DNA of 64,000 nucleotides, from positions 1-64,000 of the forward strand of contig JBCCGK010000027.1 in assembly GCA_039029315.1 (NCBI GenBank), written 5' to 3'. The DNA comes from JBCCCJ01 sp039029315 (lineage in GTDB: Bacteria; Bacteroidota; Bacteroidia; J057). Under the pieces are notes generated by a model. That model ran no database searches and was not told the DNA's origin. It worked only from the letters and a program-made list of their open reading frames with translations. This document shows positions 44,845 through 55,470 of this stretch, one piece after another; within the stretch, counting starts at the first letter, position 1, and every line of letters begins with the position of its first letter. Position numbers and translations under genes: made by a program.

Positions 44845-47800
44845 ATGAAGCAAATAATTTTAGCTTTACTTGAAAAAAGGGGATGCGAAGCTGTGATGAA
44901 CAGGTATTCAACAAGCCCTATTGCTGGATTTCCTAGGGAAAAAGAGACAACAATCTCTTTTTCCAAGGTATTCATTTCGATTGTTGTTCTATGCTTTCTG
45001 AGTCATCATTGTCTATATGCACAAATCGGATTTGAGACCCCTTCTATCTCTAGTCCGACAGCTGCTGGATTGGGGAAATATGGAGATATTCCGATTAGTC
45101 ATCATACTGGAGTCCCCAATATTGACATTCCTATCTTCAATATCAGCGAGGGCAATTTGAGCCTTCCCATCTCGATGAGCTATCATAGTTCAGGAATTCG
45201 GGTAGATGAACTGGCAAGCTGGGTCGGATTGGGATGGAGTCTAAATGCAGGAGGGGTGATTTCTCGAACGGTTGTTGGCACCCCTGATGAAGGAGGGGCA
45301 TTGTCATCTGGAACCCCCAACGAAAGCTATCTGCGAAAAGGTTGGTATCAAAACTATGGCACCCATTCTGGCCTATCAGATCCTGTATGCTGGATCATGC
45401 CAAGCTTGCATTATGGAAATACCAATGTGCAAAATTGTCAGGAAATGTATGTTGATGCAGCCAACGGATTTCTCGACACCCAACCTGATTTATTCAATTT
45501 TAACTTTGGTGGCTTCAGTGGAAAATTTTTCTTTGATAAAGCCCGAAAAGCACATATCATTCCCAGGCAGGATATTCAGATCATTCCAGAATATGATGAA
45601 GCCAATCAGGTTTTTCTTTCCTGGCAAATAATTGCTCCTAATGGAACGAAATATTTCTTTGGCACAGATGCTAATGCTATAGAGTATGGCTATAGTGGAC
45701 TGGCAGGATATACCCCGGGAAGTACAAATCAAAATACAACTAGCTGGTTTCTGACTAGAATAGAGTCGATGAACGGGGAAAATTGGATGGAATTTAGTTA
45801 TGAAAAAGAATCTTACAGTTTTACAAATAGACAAGGCCATACAGTACAGTTCGACTGTCTAAATCCTCCAGGCACTTTAGAAAATCTCTCACTCATTCCC
45901 AATCTGACAAGTATTGATGGATGCAGAATTTCCCAAATTACAACCAGTTCTGGGCAGACTGTTGTCGATTTTCTTCCAGGACCAGTCAGATCAGATGTTA
46001 CAAAATTTGCCCAAGCCTGGGTAAATAATACCGAAGCCAAAAGTTTGGAAGAGATCCAAATCACAATTGGTAGCCATACGAGGACATTCCATTTGGATAT
46101 AGATTATTTTAGCTCAAACTACGATCCAGCTGATTGGGGTTGGACAAGTGGCAATCACAATGATGCGAAAAGATTACGTCTGAATGCCCTTCAAGAGGTT
46201 ACCGGAACAAGCAGCGCAAATCCAAATTTCGCTCATACATTTAGCTACAATTCCGACAATATGGGTAGAAGATTATCACTGGGAAGGGATTTTTGGGGCT
46301 ATTATAATGGAGCTGATAACAACACAGGTTTATTCCCTAATGGCTTGCTTCATCCATGCTCAGGAATTGTTTTGGGAGGAATGGCTAACCGGAATCCAAA
46401 TGAAACACATATGCAGGCCTGGATTCTGACCGATATTCAATTCCCGACCGGAGGAACGACCTCATTTGAATACGAAGCGCATGATGATGGCACCAATATC
46501 GTAGGCGGCTTACGAATTCAATCCATTAGCACTACCCCAGGTGCAGGATCATCCGATCCCCCAATGGTCCAAACTTTTGTATATAGTGCCGGGGTTTTGT
46601 ATGGCGGGTATCCCGATGCCAATTCTTTCTCAAAAACGCCCCACCTGGGAAATTCGACGGTGCAGGTTGACGCAGATTATATTTTGGAAGCCAAGCCACC
46701 AAGTCCTTCTAGGAATTCACAAGGATACCATATAGGATATTCCATGGTAAGCAGGATTCTGCCCGGTCAGGGTAAGACTGTTTATCAATATTACAATACC
46801 TCTCCAACCTATCAGAATCCTTCAGGAGGCTTTCCGGAGGTTCCGGTTCAGGCCGACCCATTGGGCGGAAAATTGTTCAAAGAAGAACAGTTTGATGAAG
46901 GAGGAACACTCCTTAGTTCGACTCAATATGAGTATGTAGTAGACCTTGACCAAAGCTTTCCTCTTAGAGTTGTTACAACACTTGTTGGAGCACCTCTTGA
47001 TGGGAGTGGAGAGCCATCAGCAGTGCCTATTTATAACGAATATATTGCAGAAATCGGTCGAGCCAAACTGATCAAAACGACTTCCTTCCGGGATGGGGTA
47101 ACTACCATTGAAGAGTACGAATATTCAGATGAACACAATTCCCCAGTGAAGACCTCGATGCAGAATAGTGACAATAGCCTGCACGAGACAGAATCAAGAT
47201 TCTTCGATCATTGGTTAGCCACGAATTGTGAAGGAGACGCTTCCGCTTGTTTTACTACCTTTCATACGACGATTTCAGATATCAGGAATCAGTATGTCAA
47301 TTATACAGGCCCAACTTCTCCCAGTATTTCCGGTGCTGATGTGCAGGCTTATTTCAATGAATACGCACAGGCGCAGATAGATTATTGGAATTGTGTGCAT
47401 GCAGAATGGCAATCGGTTGATATTTGCAGAGAGAATGAATTGAACAATTTTGTTCCAATGGACGCAAGCTTTGATGCCCTCCCTGAAATGATCAGGCGCA
47501 ACTTGATTACTCCTCTGGAAGTTGTTCAAAAGGTCAATGGGCAAGAAACCCTGGGGACAAAGCTTGCTTATAAGAATCAAAATTATGGTGCAGCATCGAT
47601 CCCGCTACATGTAGTGCCATCTGAATACTATCGATTGACCGCTGGTAACTGGGAACTGGATGTAGAAGTATCCTTTGATCAGTATGATAATATATCAACT
47701 CACATCAGGCCGGGAGGATCTGCCACTTCCTATGTGTATGGACATAAGCATCGAAGACCAGCTGCTCAGATTCTCAATGCCCCTGTAGGAACTGTGGCCT

Positions 47801-48339
47801 ATACAAGCTTTGAAAATCCTGGGGAAGCTGCTGATGGGTTTTGGTTGATCTCCTTTTTGAATGGCACCACACCAGGAGGATGGGATAGCCAAACAAGCAA
47901 AACTTGTGATAATAGCTTCAATCTATCTCAGGATAGACAAATGATCACCTACGTAGCCAGTGCAGGAGATTATATTCTTTCTTACTGGCTGAAGGGGGGG
48001 AGCATTGTGGTAAGCCCTACAGGAACACAAAAAATCCAGACCTACTCAGATGCTGATGCTTGGACTTATCATGAACATGAACTGACGATTGGGAATCCCC
48101 AGTTCGTTAGTCTTAGCGGGCTTGGATTTGGACAGAGAATAGATGAGGTGAGACTATACCCTAAACATTCACATATGACATCCTATTGCTATGATAAGCA
48201 ATTGCAGGTAGGTGCTGTAACTGGTCCAAATGGTGCCCCAACAGAGTATAAATTTGACGATTTAGGGCGACTCGTAAAGGTCCTCAATCACAAAAAAGAA
48301 CTCCTGAACACCACCGAGTACAAATACTATAACCAATAG
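44845..48339 (+). CDS. RHS-associated secreted protein, N-terminal partner of the RHS toxin
   Basis: 1164 residues, Bacteroidota-type partner of RHS proteins. The signal anchor or peptide lies at about 49-67 (VFISIVVLCFLSHHCLYAQ), so ATG 44845 or the in-frame ATG at 44896 could be the start; neither has a strong ribosome site. The N-terminal block (IGFETPSISSPTAAGLGKYG, VPNIDIPIFNISEGNLSLPI, GWSLNAGGVISRTV) is a conserved opening of these proteins. Many YD-like strands follow and the end is VTGPNGAPTEYKFDDLGRL... EYKYYNQ, a YD-repeat closing piece. No toxin domain ends it. The gap to the giant gene at 48385 is 45 bp, so the pair is one operon and probably one secretion complex; that role is inferred. 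Confidence 0.8.
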   Translation: MKQIILALLEKRGCEAVMNRYSTSPIAGFPREKETTISFSKVFISIVVLCFLSHHCLYAQIGFETPSISSPTAAGLGKYGDIPISHHTGVPNIDIPIFNISEGNLSLPISMSYHSSGIRVDELASWVGLGWSLNAGGVISRTVVGTPDEGGALSSGTPNESYLRKGWYQNYGTHSGLSDPVCWIMPSLHYGNTNVQNCQEMYVDAANGFLDTQPDLFNFNFGGFSGKFFFDKARKAHIIPRQDIQIIPEYDEANQVFLSWQIIAPNGTKYFFGTDANAIEYGYSGLAGYTPGSTNQNTTSWFLTRIESMNGENWMEFSYEKESYSFTNRQGHTVQFDCLNPPGTLENLSLIPNLTSIDGCRISQITTSSGQTVVDFLPGPVRSDVTKFAQAWVNNTEAKSLEEIQITIGSHTRTFHLDIDYFSSNYDPADWGWTSGNHNDAKRLRLNALQEVTGTSSANPNFAHTFSYNSDNMGRRLSLGRDFWGYYNGADNNTGLFPNGLLHPCSGIVLGGMANRNPNETHMQAWILTDIQFPTGGTTSFEYEAHDDGTNIVGGLRIQSISTTPGAGSSDPPMVQTFVYSAGVLYGGYPDANSFSKTPHLGNSTVQVDADYILEAKPPSPSRNSQGYHIGYSMVSRILPGQGKTVYQYYNTSPTYQNPSGGFPEVPVQADPLGGKLFKEEQFDEGGTLLSSTQYEYVVDLDQSFPLRVVTTLVGAPLDGSGEPSAVPIYNEYIAEIGRAKLIKTTSFRDGVTTIEEYEYSDEHNSPVKTSMQNSDNSLHETESRFFDHWLATNCEGDASACFTTFHTTISDIRNQYVNYTGPTSPSISGADVQAYFNEYAQAQIDYWNCVHAEWQSVDICRENELNNFVPMDASFDALPEMIRRNLITPLEVVQKVNGQETLGTKLAYKNQNYGAASIPLHVVPSEYYRLTAGNWELDVEVSFDQYDNISTHIRPGGSATSYVYGHKHRRPAAQILNAPVGTVAYTSFENPGEAADGFWLISFLNGTTPGGWDSQTSKTCDNSFNLSQDRQMITYVASAGDYILSYWLKGGSIVVSPTGTQKIQTYSDADAWTYHEHELTIGNPQFVSLSGLGFGQRIDEVRLYPKHSHMTSYCYDKQLQVGAVTGPNGAPTEYKFDDLGRLVKVLNHKKELLNTTEYKYYNQ

Positions 48340-48384
48340 CACAACCCAAACACCCTTTGTAACACATATTTCATTCATTTTATC

Positions 48385-51300
48385 ATGAAACACATCATAT
48401 GTATTTCATATAGAAGATTCTTGTTTCAGAATCTTCATAGGCGACTGCTCGCCCTGGGAATGGCTCTGTTCTTGAGCGTCGCATCTTTTGCCTCCAATAT
48501 CCTCTTTGTCGTAGGCGATGTGAACCTGTCCAATGCCGATGATGCTGTCTACCAACAGTTGGTCGGATCAGGACATACCATAACTGTGGTAGATGATGGG
48601 GCAAGTTCTGCTGCTGATGCTAGCGGACAGGATGCTGTTGTGATATCTGCCAGTTGTAATTCTGGCAATGTCAATTCCAAATTTAGAGATGTCGCGACAC
48701 CGGTGATTGTTTATGAGCCATACATCTATGATGATATGGACATGACCGGGAATGCCAATGGATCTGATTTTGGCGGCATATGGGGGAACCAGGATGATCT
48801 GGACATCGAAGATCCCAGCCATCCACTTGCAGGCGGACTAACTGGCGCTGTGAGTACGATGAATAGCTGGTATACGACTTCTTTTTCATTTGGGAATCCA
48901 ACTGGCTCGGCGAGCATCATTGCCGAAGACCCGAATCAAAATAAGGCTGTCATCTTTGCGTATGAGGCCGGTGTACAGATGGATGGGCTTGTAGCTCCAG
49001 CAAAGCGAGTAGGCTTCTTTCTGTACGAGGATTCTGGGGAAAAACTCAATGCCAATGGCTGGATTTTGTTTGATGCGGCCATCGCTTGGGTAACAACTGC
49101 AAGCGGAGATCCTATTGCAGATATTGTTGCGACACCTTCAAGCGGAACAGCTCCTTTGAGTGTCAGTTTCGATGGCGCAGGCTCATCAGATGATGGGACC
49201 ATTGTACAGTATGATTGGGATTTTGGCGATGGAAATCTGGCAAGCGGTTCGGCTGTAAGTCATATATATGCGACTGTTGGAAGCTTTGATGCGACCTTGA
49301 CGGTTACAGACGATGAGGGAAATAGCTCATCTGCCCAGATAGCGATTCAGGTCAGCTATCCAGTCGATGGTGAGATATTATTCATTACCAATGGTAGCAC
49401 ACCACAAGCTCCCCATGAAACGGCGGTCATCACCGAACTTCAAAACAGGGGCTACACAGTTCTCAGTGAATCTCAAAACGCAACTTCCTCTGCCAGTGCT
49501 GTAGGCAAATCCTTGATTGTGATTTCAGGAGCTTGCGGTACCACAGCGGGTTCGCACTTTATCAACACGGATGTGCCTGCGATAGCCATGGGGCCTGATG
49601 GACAAAAAGGTCTAGGACTGACTGGTGATCCCTGGAACACCACCTTTGGTCAGGATTATGGAGAAACACAGATTTCGGTATTGGATGATTCACACCAGAT
49701 CATGGACGGCTTGACAGGCCTGGTAGATGTGTACAACGGTTCCAATACTCTGGTCTGGTCGGATGTGAGCACTTCTACCAAACTCGCCTCAACTGACAGT
49801 GATCCAGACAAGGCAACCATTTATGTCTATGAAACTGGCGAGGCCATGTACAATGGTTCTGTTGCTCCCGAGCGTCGAGTCGGCTTCTTTGTCGATTTTT
49901 CTAATGCCAATCAGCTGACTTCTACCGGTTGGGATCTGCTGGAGAATGCAATGATCTGGGCCATTGATCCGGTCATTCCTCCGGTGATAGACTTTCAGGT
50001 AAGCAGTGTGTCCTCCATTCCTGGCCAACCCATCACTTTCAATGCTGCTGGGGCGAATACCCTGAGTGAACCCATTGTCAGTTATGTTTGGGACTTTGGA
50101 GACGGGCAATCAGCTCAGGGAATTCTGGTGTCTCATGTCTATCAGCAAGCAGGAAGCTATACAGTAAGCCTGACCATTACAACGGCTAGTGGCACAACTT
50201 TCACCATTGACCAGCTTGTTCCGATACTCCCCGACTTGGCATCAGGAGAAATCCTGCCTCCAATGACCTGTCTGACTTCTGCGGGTACCGATCAGAGTTT
50301 TTCTGTTACCACGCTGGACGATGGAAATAGCTATGTAGTGGGCAAAAGTAATCTGAGTGATCGGGTTCATCATCAGGTTCGTTATCGCCTGAATAATACC
50401 AATTCCTTCATCTGGATTAATCAAATCGAAGAAACGCTTCCTGGTCCCCCACCGACAACTACCACCACAGATGTATGCAGGATCTACAATGTGGCAGGGC
50501 TGCCCAATGGTTTTGTTGACTGTAGCAGTTTCGATATAGACGATTATCAAAGCCAAATCACTGAGACCCTCAACAATGATGTGCAGGACTATGACATGCT
50601 GGTCTCCAAGATCAATGATCAAAATGAGATAGAGTGGAGCAGGAGTTATGGTTCTATGGGCTTCGATTTTTGGCAGGGAAGCCAGAACGAGAACATCGTG
50701 ATGGGGCCAGATGGGCTATTGCATGTCAGCATGACCTATTCCCGAATTTATACCCAGCCCCTGGATGTCATGATGCATAGGATTGATCCTGCCAATGGCG
50801 ATTTGGTCTCTTCAGATTATCTCCATCCGACCAATCATGGCGGCGATATCCGGCTGAGTTCACTTGCAGCCACCTCAACGGGGAAAATCATTGCCACAGG
50901 ACCATCCAATGGAGGAGGCTGGACCGCTTTTCTTTTGGAAATCAACACTGCCAATGAGGAAGATATAGAAAATGATCTGAATGTAGGGAGCTATGGCACC
51001 CCTCTATTCCGTGGGCATAATATCTTTGAAGACGCCAATGGAGATTATATCCAAAATGGCTATTCCGTAGAAGGATCAGCAACATATGCCAAAGTTGTGG
51101 CCTATCGTCCATCTCTCAAAGATGCGGTCTGGAGTCGTCGTAGTACCCATGCCGATCCGAGCAGCTATATAAGAATCATGCAACTGAAAACGCATCCCAA
51201 TGGCGGCTATGCAGGGGTGGGATTTGCCAAAGCCAATGGGAGCCTGGAACATGCCTTCATCATTCGGCTGGATGCCAGTGGGCAATTGCTGTGGTCGAAG

Positions 51301-54300
51301 CTGTACGCCCCAAGCATCAGCACCAATATTCGGTTGAATCGAATTGATTTTGATGCCTCAGGAGAAATATTAGCTGCAGGACACTCCTACTGGAATACCT
51401 TTCTGATGAAGGTCAGTGAGGTCGATGGGACACAAATGTGGCACCAGATTTATACGGATGAGACGCCCATCAATCCGCGACCAGAAGATTTGAAAAGCTT
51501 TCCAAGCGGGAAAATAGTCATCTTCTCCAAAGGTAATGAAGGCGGGATTCGCAAACTCACAGTCGATGCCAATGGCCTTCCAGCAGTGGGGTTCAACTGT
51601 CTAAGCGACGATCATTCCTTTCAATTGACTACTTCTGATGCCGGAATTGGCTGGGTAGATGAAGCAACCTATCATGGGGGGAGTCTGGGATTTCAGTACA
51701 CAGATGTAGAAATGAATGAATTCGACAAGTCTAGGGGATGTCTGGCCTCTGTTACTTGTTGCGGCGAAATTGGGGATATTCCTACACCAGAAGAATGTGC
51801 AGCGAACCATGGATCAGCTACTCCCGGAATGAACCGGATCATTTCCAGAAGCATGCGAGAAGCGATTACAGCTGATCCTGGTTCCCTCTTAATGGCTGGA
51901 GATTTGACAACTCAGATTGCCTACTTTGATGGACTTGGCAGGCCTTTACAATCCATTGCTGTACAAGCAACACCCAATTGTCAGGATTTGATCAGCTTCA
52001 GCAAGTATGATCATTTCGGAAGACAACCTAAGGTCTTCTTACCATTCGTTGATCAAGGGGTAGGAGGTGCTTTCAGAGCTGGAGACCAAAGCGGGAATCA
52101 GGATGGATTTTTTATAGGGCTGTTTCAAAATAGTGGAGGAGAGGCATACACATTGACTGACTTCGAGCCGTCGCCTCTCAATCGGGTGCTTGCTCAAAGT
52201 GGTCCTGGGGCGGATTTTCATTTGCATCCTGCTTCAACCCAATACCTTACAAATGGAGCCAATGAAGTGTATCAATATCCCCTGGATGGAACCCCTCCTT
52301 TTGCTCCAGGCTATTATGATGCAGGAGAATTGTATCTCAGCCAAACGACTGATGAAAATGGAGGCATCACCAAAACCTATACGGATAAGTTGGGTCGAAC
52401 CATTCTCAACAGTGTACAGGTTGAAGGGAACACTTATGCCAATACCTATTTCATTTATGATGTCTATGGAAATGTAAGGTATGTTGTTCCGCCGGAAGCG
52501 AGCAAGATTGGGGTATTGAGCACGGATGTCTTGAATTCTCTTTGCTTCCAGTACACATATGATGCTCGACATCGTATAATGGAGAAGAAAGTCCCCGGTG
52601 CCGATTGGGTACATTTCATCTACAATGAGCTGGATCAGCTTGTATTCACCCAGGATGGCAATCTGCGAGATGGTACATATGCCAATGGGGTTGCAAACAG
52701 TTGGTTGTTTAACAAATATGATGCAATAGGGCGGCCAATCCTTACAGGAATTCACACAGGAGATCGAGCTACCTTAGAAACAGGCTTGACCAATAATCCT
52801 TTATTTGAAAATCCTGGTCCTGGGGTTGCAGGCTATACCAATATCGCCTATCCTCTAACACCAGATGCAAATAGTGAAAATTTACATTCCATTAGCTGGT
52901 TTGATAGTTATGAGATGGATGGTGCAAATATTCCAGCCTATGCGCCAGAATCCGAAGTGAGTGTAGTTGAACCCGAACTATTACATCTACAAGGTCAGGT
53001 AACTGGCGTTGAGCTTTCTGTGCTTGATGCTTCCATTACCGAAAGACTACGGACAATTACCTACTTTGATGCATATGGTAGGGAATTACAGACGCATTCC
53101 AAGCATCTGCATGGGACAGATATTTCAACTTCTTTGATCAACTTTGCTGGTGAAACTGAGCTTTCTGTTCTTCGGCATCAGGGGCCTGTGAATGATATTC
53201 GTTTGATCAAGCGAATGGCTTATGATCATACTGGCAGACTCCTCCAGACGACTTTACAAGCTGAGGAAGCTGGAGTTGAAGTGATCTCTGAGACCCTTTG
53301 TGCCACCTATGAATATGATGACCTCGGACAAATGGTGGAGAAAAACCTTCATTCTGAAGATGGTGGCTTGAGTTTCTGGCAGTCCGTCGATCATCAATAC
53401 AATATCCGAGGCTGGATCACTGCCATCAATGGCCTGGAAGAATCGAATTGGTCCGGAAATGACAATGATCAATATGAAGATCTCTTCGGAATGGATTTGG
53501 CTTACAATAAGCCATCTACTACGGGTGGAGCAACCCCTCTCTACAATGGCAATATATCTGAATGGAGATGGACCACAGCTACTCCGCCTTTGTTTTCCAC
53601 GGAACCTCTTGAGAGAGCCTACACTTATGAATATGATCTGCTCAATCGCGTTAAAGCAGCGAATTACAGATCCAACAAAAACGGAGATTGGAATACAGAC
53701 TTGAATGCTTATTCCACGGAGTATCGCTACGACCTGAATGGGAATATTGATTCCCTGCGCAGAAAAGCCTTTGATCAGATCGGCGTGATCCATCAGATTG
53801 ATGATCTGGCCTATGCCTATGATCCTGCCAATCAGAATCGTCTGACAGGAGTCAAGGATTGGAGCAATATCCCTGAAGGCTTTGAGGATGATGGCAGCTA
53901 CAATGATTATACCTATGATGCCAGCGGGAATATCATCACTGATGCCAACAAAGGAATCACAGTTGTCTACAATCATCTCAACAAACCTGTTGAAATCAAT
54001 TTTGATGGGACGGCGAATAAGATTGCCTTTATCTATGATGCCATTGGGACCAAGTTACAACAGATTGTCAGTGGTACCTCTGAAAAGACCAACGATTACA
54101 TCAGTGGATTTTTCTATGAGGAGAATGACTTGCGATTCTTCTCACATGATGAGGGACGTGCTGTCAAAACTGATGAGGGGAACCTTCGCCTAGAGTATAA
54201 TCTTGTCGATCACTTGGGCAATGTTCGAGTAACTTTTTCTGATACCAGCGAGGCTTGTGAAGGGCCTGTAGTGCTGAGTGAGGACCATTACTATCCATTT

Positions 54301-55386
54301 GGTTTGCAGATGCCTTTCTTGTCAGAGACTGCAGGGGAAGTACAGCGGTTTAAATACAATGGTAAGGAGCTGCATCAAGAATATGGTTTGGGATGGTATG
54401 ATTATGGTGCGCGGATGTATGATCCTGCGATAGGGAGATGGAATGCCAATGATCCATTAGCTGAAATGTACGGAGACTGGAGTCCTTATAATTATGTCAT
54501 GGGCAATCCCTTGGCTTCGATTGATCCAGATGGCATGCAAACTCAGCGAATACAAGACTTTGATGGTAACTGGCATGAAATAGATGATGATGATGTAGTG
54601 AATGTGTATCAAACTGAAGGTGCTTCTGGCCCTCCTCTTTCGAACCCAAATGAATGGTCAGGTGAGAATCATGGATCTTTTAGTGATCCGAATGGAGAAA
54701 ATCCTGCGAATGTTTCTACGATTTATGATCCTGCAAGATCACGGACATATTATGTTGCCAGATACAATACGGATGAAGGTTCCAGTTGGATGTATTATGA
54801 CGAGGGACTTGGAAGATGGCAGGTCTTCTTGCCATATACAGGTGGAAATGGTCGTTGGCAGGCATCTCACCAAAGAAACTGGCAATATGGACTTCAAGAA
54901 GGGATAAATGAAATGGCCCCACTTTTAGAAGCTTCTGCAACCATGTTAGAGGTTACAGCATACTTCATGATTCCAGGGACCGGAAGTGGTGGAGCCATAG
55001 CACGAGGTGCAACTAGACTACCTTTGACTTCCATTGCTACTAGAAAAGTAGTGATTCTTCCATTCTCAAAAAGTGGTGCCAACTTCGTTTATCAATCCTT
55101 TTTAGTTGGTACAACTCAATATGTTGGTATCACTGGCAATTTGTCGAGGCGCGCTGCCCAACATTTGGCTACAAAAGGAATTAGCATTCAACCACTTTTG
55201 AAAGGTCTGTCAAGAGCAGATGCGCGAGCAGTTGAACAAGCCCTGATTGAAATTCATGGCCTTGGTAAAAATGGTGGAACCTTATTGAATAAAATAAATA
55301 GCATCTCTCCGAAGCGGAAAATATTTAAACAACAACTTCTGAGAGGACTTGAAATTCTCAAATCCATTGGTTATCCAGTTCCATAG
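48385..55386 (+). CDS. Giant RHS polymorphic toxin with C-terminal GIY-YIG-like nuclease domain
   Basis: 2333 residues. A signal peptide (about 1-37) is followed by two ThuA/flavodoxin-like blocks (about 40-225 and 330-520), each followed by a PKD domain (about 242-325 and 532-615, with YDWDFGDG and YVWDFGDG). A SBBP-like propeller follows (about 640-1080). A DUF6443-like block (about 1148-1250, MNRIISRSMREAIT, IAYFDGLGRPLQSIAVQ) opens the RHS barrel, which ends in the RHS core (YYPFGLQM, GNPLASIDPDGM near 2051). The C-terminal tail from 2052 has a hydrophobic stretch and then a GIY-YIG-like domain (about 2225-2310: TTQYVGITGNLSRRAAQHLA, SRADARAVEQALIEIHGLG, TLLNKINSI). The GIY-YIG Tyr, Gly and R/E pattern is present. 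This is the typical layout of a contact-dependent toxin that cleaves DNA. No immunity gene follows. Confidence 0.9.
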   Translation: MKHIICISYRRFLFQNLHRRLLALGMALFLSVASFASNILFVVGDVNLSNADDAVYQQLVGSGHTITVVDDGASSAADASGQDAVVISASCNSGNVNSKFRDVATPVIVYEPYIYDDMDMTGNANGSDFGGIWGNQDDLDIEDPSHPLAGGLTGAVSTMNSWYTTSFSFGNPTGSASIIAEDPNQNKAVIFAYEAGVQMDGLVAPAKRVGFFLYEDSGEKLNANGWILFDAAIAWVTTASGDPIADIVATPSSGTAPLSVSFDGAGSSDDGTIVQYDWDFGDGNLASGSAVSHIYATVGSFDATLTVTDDEGNSSSAQIAIQVSYPVDGEILFITNGSTPQAPHETAVITELQNRGYTVLSESQNATSSASAVGKSLIVISGACGTTAGSHFINTDVPAIAMGPDGQKGLGLTGDPWNTTFGQDYGETQISVLDDSHQIMDGLTGLVDVYNGSNTLVWSDVSTSTKLASTDSDPDKATIYVYETGEAMYNGSVAPERRVGFFVDFSNANQLTSTGWDLLENAMIWAIDPVIPPVIDFQVSSVSSIPGQPITFNAAGANTLSEPIVSYVWDFGDGQSAQGILVSHVYQQAGSYTVSLTITTASGTTFTIDQLVPILPDLASGEILPPMTCLTSAGTDQSFSVTTLDDGNSYVVGKSNLSDRVHHQVRYRLNNTNSFIWINQIEETLPGPPPTTTTTDVCRIYNVAGLPNGFVDCSSFDIDDYQSQITETLNNDVQDYDMLVSKINDQNEIEWSRSYGSMGFDFWQGSQNENIVMGPDGLLHVSMTYSRIYTQPLDVMMHRIDPANGDLVSSDYLHPTNHGGDIRLSSLAATSTGKIIATGPSNGGGWTAFLLEINTANEEDIENDLNVGSYGTPLFRGHNIFEDANGDYIQNGYSVEGSATYAKVVAYRPSLKDAVWSRRSTHADPSSYIRIMQLKTHPNGGYAGVGFAKANGSLEHAFIIRLDASGQLLWSKLYAPSISTNIRLNRIDFDASGEILAAGHSYWNTFLMKVSEVDGTQMWHQIYTDETPINPRPEDLKSFPSGKIVIFSKGNEGGIRKLTVDANGLPAVGFNCLSDDHSFQLTTSDAGIGWVDEATYHGGSLGFQYTDVEMNEFDKSRGCLASVTCCGEIGDIPTPEECAANHGSATPGMNRIISRSMREAITADPGSLLMAGDLTTQIAYFDGLGRPLQSIAVQATPNCQDLISFSKYDHFGRQPKVFLPFVDQGVGGAFRAGDQSGNQDGFFIGLFQNSGGEAYTLTDFEPSPLNRVLAQSGPGADFHLHPASTQYLTNGANEVYQYPLDGTPPFAPGYYDAGELYLSQTTDENGGITKTYTDKLGRTILNSVQVEGNTYANTYFIYDVYGNVRYVVPPEASKIGVLSTDVLNSLCFQYTYDARHRIMEKKVPGADWVHFIYNELDQLVFTQDGNLRDGTYANGVANSWLFNKYDAIGRPILTGIHTGDRATLETGLTNNPLFENPGPGVAGYTNIAYPLTPDANSENLHSISWFDSYEMDGANIPAYAPESEVSVVEPELLHLQGQVTGVELSVLDASITERLRTITYFDAYGRELQTHSKHLHGTDISTSLINFAGETELSVLRHQGPVNDIRLIKRMAYDHTGRLLQTTLQAEEAGVEVISETLCATYEYDDLGQMVEKNLHSEDGGLSFWQSVDHQYNIRGWITAINGLEESNWSGNDNDQYEDLFGMDLAYNKPSTTGGATPLYNGNISEWRWTTATPPLFSTEPLERAYTYEYDLLNRVKAANYRSNKNGDWNTDLNAYSTEYRYDLNGNIDSLRRKAFDQIGVIHQIDDLAYAYDPANQNRLTGVKDWSNIPEGFEDDGSYNDYTYDASGNIITDANKGITVVYNHLNKPVEINFDGTANKIAFIYDAIGTKLQQIVSGTSEKTNDYISGFFYEENDLRFFSHDEGRAVKTDEGNLRLEYNLVDHLGNVRVTFSDTSEACEGPVVLSEDHYYPFGLQMPFLSETAGEVQRFKYNGKELHQEYGLGWYDYGARMYDPAIGRWNANDPLAEMYGDWSPYNYVMGNPLASIDPDGMQTQRIQDFDGNWHEIDDDDVVNVYQTEGASGPPLSNPNEWSGENHGSFSDPNGENPANVSTIYDPARSRTYYVARYNTDEGSSWMYYDEGLGRWQVFLPYTGGNGRWQASHQRNWQYGLQEGINEMAPLLEASATMLEVTAYFMIPGTGSGGAIARGATRLPLTSIATRKVVILPFSKSGANFVYQSFLVGTTQYVGITGNLSRRAAQHLATKGISIQPLLKGLSRADARAVEQALIEIHGLGKNGGTLLNKINSISPKRKIFKQQLLRGLEILKSIGYPVP

Positions 55387-55425
55387 GAATTTGCGTCGAT
55401 TTAACCTTTATTCATCATTTTCTGT

Positions 55426-55456
55426 ACACGGCAGTTAGTAGCTGCCGTGTCTTTTC
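55426..55456 (+). terminator. Rho-independent terminator after the RHS toxin
   Basis: ACACGGCAG-TTAGTAG-CTGCCGTGT is a perfect 9-bp stem with a 7-base loop, followed by CTTTTCATTT. It ends the RHS operon 40 bp after the stop, so no downstream immunity gene shares the transcript. Confidence 0.8.
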
Positions 55457-55470
55457 ATTTACTCCTCAAA

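Noticed and set aside
53254..53976. Minus-strand open frame (240 codons) inside the RHS toxin gene
   Set aside because: Antisense shadow of the YD repeats, rich in Ile and Ser in an unnatural pattern; no signal or homology.
54900..55386. GIY-YIG domain as a homing endonuclease of an intron or intein
   Set aside because: It is the in-frame C-terminal tail of an RHS protein after the DPDGM motif, with no intron or intein signals.
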